Shown in pieces: positions 57,031-64,000 of a DNA stretch of 64,000 nt. The stretch comes from Rhyacophila brunnea (lineage: Eukaryota > Arthropoda > Insecta > Trichoptera > Rhyacophilidae), in contig JAGYXB010000083.1 of NCBI GenBank assembly GCA_022495005.1, positions 620,001 through 684,000 on the forward strand, written 5' to 3'. Numbering within the stretch: position 1 is the first letter of the stretch; each line of letters opens with the position of its first letter. Under the pieces are notes generated by a model. That model was not told where the DNA came from. It saw only the letters and a list, made by a program, of their open reading frames with translations, and ran no database searches. The position numbers and the translations under genes were made by a program.

Positions 57031-59834
57031 GAGGTATCGATTTCTATTATTCGCTTTTCGGGTAGCCTAGTGCCATTGTCGTACTGTCGAACAAAAACTT
57101 CTCTTCCACGTGTTAAAACTTTGAAGTAACAACCCGCAATCGCACTTTCGTTTTCAAATGAGGAACGCCCTCAAATTAAAATTCATTTTACGCTCCCGTG
57201 GTGTACGGATCTATCAATTTACGTAATTTAAAGCTTTTCATAATAAACACGTGTCTAAAACTATCAGGAGTGATGTTACAATTATTATTAGTAATTTTTT
57301 GAAAGAATAAAAGTAGTCGCATTTAAAAAGAGAGCCGATACATTATTTAAACACGCCTCTAGCAAGCGTTGTCGCCATGATAGGTAACTTACTGAGAAGT
57401 CTTCTATATGCGACTACAGTGACTTCCTGTTATCGCCGATCGTATTGATGCACGAGCAAACGAATTCCTGAAAAAAATACACTGTTCTTTTTTTAAAGGT
57501 AACTAAAATATCTACATATTATTATTATATCTTGAGGGTTTTACTTGTTTCCTTTTATCAACATATATATCCGTTTTACGACTGGAGAAGACATTAAGTT
57601 ATTTGAAAGAAAATCTTTAATATGTAATCCGTCCCCGTTTATGTCTCTGAATCCGCATATGACGTTAGTTACATTATTATAGAAATTGAAAAATATTTTA
57701 TTAATACGTCAAGTTTACTTTCTGCGATGTTTATTTCAGTTGGGTCATAACAGGGGCTAGGCTTTTACGTCCACATGTAGCTTAACCGCACTGGACTTAG
57801 TATTTTTTAATAAAAAAATCCAAGTGCCAAAGATTGAGTAATTTAGTGGGTGCAGTGTAGCACGACACACCGCGGATCCTCAATTTTATTTATGGCACCT
57901 ACATTAATAACAATAATTTAAAGTATTTTATCTATCTGTGATTTTAAAATATTTCCCTTTTGATCAGCGTTTTGATTATTTGTATGGTACATAAGAACAA
58001 CGTATACCTACTTAGTGTAATCGTTATGTCATAAGGTTATACTTATAACTAAAAAACTACTGTACGTACCTACTAACATTGGTCAAATTTTTGTAACTAT
58101 TCGTCGTGCGAGTAGGTGTGGTCATACACGATGGTTAACTTATTAACCCTGTCCATGTATGTAAATATTTTTGATACCAGTGGACGATGTGTTTCTATAT
58201 TGGTAAGTGTTTGTGTAAAACTGAAAACGAAAATGTAATTTAATACGATCCATTTCAAGTGCTTTAATTCAAGGCATAAAGCCCATTGACGCAGCGAGTG
58301 CGGCGCTCGCGCAAAATTTCCACAAGTGGCGCGTAAATCATCAAAAATACAACGTAATCAAATACGTCAGCGCCCACTGGACTTGACGATGCCTTGCGCC
58401 CCGCCTGCCGCATGAGTCACCGTTTTTCGCTTCTCGGCGATACGATTTAATGAAAATACAAAGAAGTCCATTCATTGAACACGGCTACCAAAATTACGCT
58501 GCTCGAGGCGTCGTCGATCGAGGGCGAAAAGCAATTATTTAATAACAGGGAAGTCATTGTTTAATTTTATTGCGTGTCCAGTTTATCGCTGGTTGAATAA
58601 TGTCGTCGTAAATATTAATTAATTACAAGCCCCGAAATAATATAATATTTTTATTGCTTTGTTATGAGAGGCGCTGTAATAATAATTATTTTGTGCAGCT
58701 TGGGCCGCTTATTACATATGTGAAGGGTAATGCGCGGCGAGAGACGTGTGATTATGGTTATGAATAAACACTTCATACGCCGACTTCGCCCGCTCGGCAC
58801 CATCGCTTATAGGACTATAGGTAACTAAACTACATATAGTTAACTAAACTACATACCTATGTACAATTTGAAAACTCTTCTATAATGCGCCGGCTAGGCG
58901 ACATCGACTTGCCTGCGCGGTATAGTTTGTACAAATAATTCGGAACACCTTTTCGTCCTAATAATCATTTTTTGAATGTGAAACAATCATACAATACATT
59001 ATAGTAGGTATCTATGGCAAATACCAACGCAAATTCTGCAATCTCTTCGAAATTAATAGTCAATAATTGCAAAGTCTAGTGGAAAGTTTTCCGAATATAT
59101 TTCACTATTATGTAATGTTAATATTAGTATTGTCAAAAGAAGAACATATGATGTAGGTATGTAGGTAGGTACTATAGTATGACTACCTGTTCCAATTTTC
59201 AAACGATGCTGTTTATAATATAATACCATTTCCTATCAGTAATGTTATATTTTGGATGAAGGTCATAATAATGACATATTGACATGCACTTTTTATGACT
59301 GGCAGCCATGTGTACGCTTCCGGCCAGCTCTCGATCGTAAAGCTGATTCGCCATACATTTGGGCTAACGATGTACACTCGGATGCACAGAGTTTAACCCT
59401 TTAACCCATATTTCAACAGTGTTTTCAGACTCAGGATCTGTTTTCCAGCCGCGGGATCGGGACGTGTTTTTGATCATTACTCCTCTCGTGTTCACGGGTT
59501 GTAAAAGGAGAGAAATAATAAAATGTCATACATTGTTACGATGCGCGATGTCTTGCACCTCGAACAGTATCGACCTCTATGTCGAAGCAGTCGGAAATGC
59601 TTCGAAAAGCTTTCCCCGAACACGCGTTGTGTAAACGAAATATTATATTTTTTTGTACTTTCTACTGTGTCTCAATAAATTAGCGTTTATCCTGAAGCAA
59701 CCCCCAACTTAACCAAACACATTCTACCCTTTCTCTCCCGCGATTCTACGCCTTATTCATCCGGAGCTACTAGAGAAGTTTGTTACATACATATTTCCTA
59801 CAATGTCTAGAATTAGTGGCCTACCCCAAATTCT
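57031..59834. other. Long gene-free stretch, GC-richer in places
   Basis: No recognised element. 58270-58520 and 58730-58800 are noticeably GC-richer than the window (GCGAGTGCGGCGCTCGCGC, a short palindrome). The 71-codon frame at 59419-59634 has no domain. This is the best candidate in the window for host non-coding or regulatory DNA. Confidence 0.35.
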
Positions 59835-60062
59835 TTATTTTCGACCTTTACACGACACGTCGGCCCTTAACGTGGCCCAAAATGATTTATCGTGTATCTT
59901 AGGAACCACCGAATTTTCCAATATATCCAAACCGTTGCCGGGTGTTTGGTCTATAGTGGCAGTCGATACAAGATCCAATATCAATAAATCACTGCGACTC
60001 GTGAATTTAATAATAAAATTCTTTACACGTTTACTATCCTCGTGTAGCGAAGATAAATCCAT
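59835..60062 (-). CDS. Weak small-ORF candidate
   Basis: From an ATG in a favourable context (ACCATGG) at 60062 the minus strand reads MDLSSLHEDSKRVKNFIIKF, then TSRSDLLILDLV, about 75 codons to a stop. The opposite strand is also open here for 96 codons. Codon choice is mixed and less AT-biased than neighbouring chance frames. No family recognised. It could be an exon, a tiny gene or chance. Confidence 0.2.
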   Translation of the reverse strand: MDLSSLHEDSKRVKNFIIKFTSRSDLLILDLVSTATIDQTPGNGLDILENSVVPKIHDKSFWATLRADVSCKGRK

Positions 60063-60459
60063 GGTCACTATCACTGGCTCGCTCACCCATTAGGTAGTAT
60101 TTACTTTGCATTTAGCACAAGCATATTGGACCGTTCCTCACACCACAAAACTGTATAGATTGTTTAACTTTCTTCGCTAATGTCATGTTTTTGACGCAAG
60201 TCTATTTGTGACATATACCTACCTACCTAATCCGTCTCCAAATATATTCTGTCCTGGAATTCTTGTAGATGTAGGTTTTCATATTACCGTGTCATCAGCA
60301 AAAATATCTAATGTCTAATGAAAAACACTATTTATCAGGGGGCCCTATTATTAATTAGGTAATATCACATTGAATTTTACTTTACCATTAATGTTTCAAA
60401 TACATTATCATCACGTTATGTGCTGTCACGTTCTTTATAACGCCAGCGGGTCTATTCTG

Positions 60460-60739
60460 TACACAAGGCTGCTTTCAGTCCGCTACGGCAGCTAAATAAG
60501 GTAGGAAAGTATCGAATTATTAACACGTATTGTAAAAATTACAATAATTTAGTTATAATTGTTACAATAAGTGCTATGTTTTAACAGGACCTCTCTTCTC
60601 TGTGATAAATTTTAGACCAAATAGACAGTTTTGACAGTTCAGACGGTTAACTTATTGTAATTGTTACAATAAGTGTTAATAATTCTATACTTTCCTATCC
60701 TATTTAGCTGCCGTAGCGTACCGAAAGCACGGTTGTGTA
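60460..60739. mobile_element. MITE with TIRs of about 70 bp
   Basis: TACACAAGGCTGCTTTCAGT ... and its inverted partner ending ACGGTTGTGTA. The arms share CGCTACGGCAGCTAAATA, AGGAAAGTAT and GAATTATTAACAC. Interior GACAGTTTTGACAGTTCAGA. TSD not clear. Confidence 0.75.
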
Positions 60740-61649
60740 TATAATAGACATGCAGGTCAGGTCTTCATAAAATTGATGTGTTGTAACCAAACTTCAAATA
60801 GGTGGGTACTCCAGACGTTCTATAATTTTCTTTATTACACACAATGTTTTTGGAAGTTTTCAATTACCTTCGTAATGTAGATATCTAAGTATACTTGAGA
60901 GCAGCGTCTGATTGTTTCCAATTCAACCACACCATTAAAAGAAAAGGTATATTCGAGTTATGAGTGAAGATTTTATATCGGAATGCATCATTGTTTTGGA
61001 AATCTTCCAACAGCTATATTGTACATATGGTGTGATTCAAATACACCACCACAGGACATAATGTGCACCTTTGCACATGATCTCATACTTGTTAGATAAT
61101 ATTCTTGCAACCTGTGTTCAAAATTCAAGTCAAGTGCCCGGGATAAAACAATATCAACCCTCACATTCTTAGTTTCGAAAAAGATCGAATCTAAATTTTG
61201 TTTTTAAATAAAGCGTAATACATAAAATTTTATTAATAATGTGTTATGCAGTCATAGGAATCTACATATCTTATTTACCTGTCATAATTTGGTCACATGA
61301 ATGCAATTCGTGCATTTCACCTGAATAAATATTTTATGGTTTTATTTGACATCAAGATATTTACCGAAATATGTTTGGATACAAATTTACTATTGTCCAA
61401 AAACACTCTTATCGACCGTGTTTAGGTAATATTGCTTTATTTTACAAATAACTTTGAAGATTTTTATAGATGGCCATACTTCAGTCAATTTTAACTAAAA
61501 TAGGGTTTTCACTATTATATTCCAGGCCCTTAAATTGGTAACAGTATCTGTGTTTCGAGCACTGATTTTTTTTCAAAATACTGTACTCATAACACCTAGC
61601 TATGACATATTAAAACAAAAAAAAATGTGGGAAGAGATGAAAGCGAAAT
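60740..61649. other. Gene-free stretch
   Basis: Nothing supported. Confidence 0.4.
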
Positions 61650-62310
61650 AATTCAAAAAATAAAGGGAAAAAAAGAAAGAAGAAGTGGTGATAGAAGCTT
61701 CAGGCTCAACAATAACAGCTACATGTAGTAGCGTAAAGCCTACAAAAAATAATAAAAATTCAAAGGGGAAGACAGAGGTTAATGCGATGGGAGAAATTAT
61801 GGAAGTCTTGATGAAAGGGGGAGACTGGCAGCAGATCATTATAATTAAAGCAGTGGGTGGACTGGGTATGCAAAAACTTCAAAGAAGGAAATTTAGGAGA
61901 AATTCTAGGGGAGGTTCTGCAACAAAATGGATAGTAAAAAACAAATTAGGATTTTACAATGGAATGCCAGAAGTATGAAGCAAAAAAAGAATGATATAGA
62001 ACTTTACTCAATAAGACAAAAAATAACAATAGCATAGAGACTTGGCTGAGGTCTGAATTAGACTATCTGAAATTCAATGATTACACGATGTATCGAAAAT
62101 ACAGAGGGGATGGATACGGAGGAGAGCGATTCTGGTGCATAAAACACTGGCGTCTAAAGAAGAAAGAAAGCAAGACGGAAGAGCTAGGCAAAATAATTAT
62201 AAAGCTATTTAACAGAATAGGAGTGAGGACCTGATCGACGGATTCCCTTATAGAAGAGAAGAGGCGATATGACAGCGAGTCGCAGTCAAAGCCTCGGTAA
62301 AATCACAAAA
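61650..62310 (+). mobile_element. LINE with internal deletion: ORF1 end, endonuclease start, 3' end
   Basis: An ORF at 61685-61978 (lysine-rich; GEIMEVLMKGGDWQQIIIIK, KAVGGLGMQKLQRRKFRRNS) looks like an ORF1 C-terminus. It is followed in another frame by QIRILQWNARSMKQKKNDIE, the first strand of the AP-endonuclease domain (QWNxRS). Near 62070 there is KFNDYTMYRKYRGDGYGG-type text (xxYxxxRxDRxxGxGG), the next conserved motif, with stops between. The sequence then jumps to the block shared with 7820-7990. Hence most of ORF2, including the whole RT, is deleted. Confidence 0.7.
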
Positions 62311-63732
62311 CAAAAAAACACCTAGCTATCCTTGCTTTGGGTACTTCTTTACGTATTTTTGCATTGGCCTTTGTAAGCTTATTACTCTTATTAGTTATTA
62401 TGAACTTCATTTTCATTTGTATACCGTTTAAACGTTCAGTCGGGATCACCATTTGTAATTGTTCGGTGTTTTAATTTGGCATAATGTCCAACTAATATAT
62501 TATACGGATACATATTATTTGGTTAATGAACACATAACTGTTTTAATGGTTGTTTATTGTACGCACTTGCAATCACGTTGTGAGGATGTACCTATATATT
62601 TAGATAATATTAAGTTAATTAGGTATCTGTGTGAATTTAGTATTTAATAGTTTTATATCATCCTCGGACAAACACAGTATGCGAGGAATGATTATTCAAT
62701 TGAGTAGATACTTAGTTATCGTCTGAGAATGGTAGTTCTATTTTATGTTAATATAGATTTAATCTGACATATTAGTTGTCCAAAATTAATGGGCATGCCA
62801 ATATAGTACACTACTTGTCAATAAATAGTGTAGGAAAAAACCGCTGTGCTGTAATTATAACCATAATATGCAAGTTTTAAACCATTTGGTGGTTTTGAAC
62901 GGTGCGTAGTAGGCGGCGAACTTAATTCATGGGTCTTAGAACCTTCCTCTCAAATATGTAAATCACCATAATATATCAATGCAGACGCAATATATCTACT
63001 AGTCAATTTTGTATTATAGAGTTCAAAAGTTTTTATTTATTTTACTAAAAAATATTTGTTAAAATTATAATTCGTTACGATCATTAAATAGCTAAATCGG
63101 CCTTTTAGTTCTAATATTTCTTTCAACATTTCCCTGAGCCATCAAAATAAAGTGCCGTCTCACTTTTATTTACGCACTAAAAATGTTTATTTACGTTTTC
63201 GGCTTACTTTTGAAATCCCTACACTAACGTTGGTACAATACACCCGATTTAATGACTTTCTTTTATGTCAGCAATAGACATTTTGAATTTGATGGCCGCA
63301 CCATGAATGGCAAAAAATATTAATTGACCTTGTTGAGAAAATTGTTGTAGTAGGCACCTCCCCTAGCTCTAGTGAGACTCAGTAAATAATGAATAGTTTG
63401 AATGAATAAATATTGTTTTAATTTGTATGCAGTACCTACCTAAAGAGGACCAAGTTACATAGTATGTACGTCATCAAATATAAACTGTATGAAACGGTAC
63501 CTAATAAGACAATTTAAAATGTTAATATGCGAATGTCCACGATTTTTTGCATTAATCCGCGGATGGAAAACATTGTTTTGGTCTGGACTAGGCAGTATGA
63601 AAGCCGTTGAAGAAAACCTTTTCTATCTATATTATTAGGTATATACATGTATTGGTAGCCAATTTCACCAAACCATCATCTGAATGGTTAAACGAGCAAT
63701 GATAACAAATCACGTATGTGGATGCCCTACGT
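62311..63732. other. Gene-free stretch
   Basis: AT-rich; nothing supported. Confidence 0.4.
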
Positions 63733-64000
63733 AGAGTTGGGTAGTTCCCGAGAAAATCTCAATCTCGAGATTCGGGATTTCCCGAAATGATGTAATTTTG
63801 AATTCTCGAGATTTTTTTCATTTATGTAAGAAGACAAACAAATAGAAGTAGGAAAACAAAAATAATTCAAAACATTACTTATTAAAATAGAATTTCGAAA
63901 AACACAGACTGTCAATCGCTGCGTCTGACAATCGCGCACGCTTTTGAGACAGAAAATTCCCTGATGTTGAAAAATTGCGCTCACTTTGAGTCGACGTTGA
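63733..64000 (-). mobile_element. hAT transposon, 3' end with transposase C-terminus, cut by window end
   Basis: The outer end reads AGAGTTGGGTAGTTCCCGAG, followed by a TCTCGAGATT-rich subterminal zone. On the minus strand from 64000 a frame encodes STQSERNFSTSGNFLSQKRA and RLSDAAIDSLCFSKFYFNK before a stop. SxxSERxFSxxGxxxSxKRxRLSxxxxDxLxFL is the hAT dimerisation motif. The motif is intact, so the rest of this copy, outside the window, may be worth reading. Confidence 0.85.

Overview
This is a eukaryotic, AT-rich, gene-poor window filled almost entirely with transposable elements and their remains. It has no rRNA, no CRISPR, no operons and no long host gene. The animal transposon set (hAT, mariner, PIF/Harbinger, TTAA-target elements, several non-LTR retrotransposon clades, tRNA-derived SINEs, a Mutator-type transposase fused to a YqaJ nuclease) and the frequent GTAGGTA/TACCTAC words suggest an insect. 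A hemipteran, perhaps aphid-like, is my best guess, but this is a weak inference. Layout: 1-7.8 kb holds the edge of a GTF2IRD2-like hAT, a CATGG-ended hAT MITE family (further copies at 5.7, 25.6, 51.7 kb), an internally deleted mariner (3360-4267) and a hAT with a broken BED-finger region (4427-5095). 7.8-17 kb holds SINE, LINE and MITE pieces and long gene-free DNA. 17-31 kb holds a PIF/Harbinger inserted in an older repeat whose empty-site relative lies at 28.0 kb, a second GTF2IRD2-like hAT (19344-20449), an unusual 1.4 kb element rich in one internal motif (23247-24654), a 1355-bp TTAA foldback palindrome (26365-27719) and several smaller palindromic MITEs. 30.7-31.3 kb holds the only host-like candidate gene I can argue for, a small protein with a signal peptide (minus strand, one frameshift). 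The best-preserved coding sequence is at 35089-37910 (plus strand): a Mutator-type DDE transposase joined to a YqaJ/lambda-exonuclease-like nuclease. It is split into three reading frames by one apparent base loss in an A run and one apparent base gain in a T run, and a short basic first exon appears to lie upstream of a 311-bp intron. 39-57 kb has further LINE tails, SINEs and hAT MITEs, a nearly perfect 1.02-kb tandem duplication (47438-49481) and a three-level nest: LINE inside hAT inside CATGG MITE (51743 to about 53560). 57-64 kb is mostly unique sequence with slightly GC-richer patches, one MITE, an internally deleted LINE and the start of another hAT cut by the window end. Most boundaries rest on terminal inverted repeats (TIRs) plus target-site duplications (TSDs) read directly from the sequence. 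Family names for protein remnants rest on recognised motifs and were not searched.
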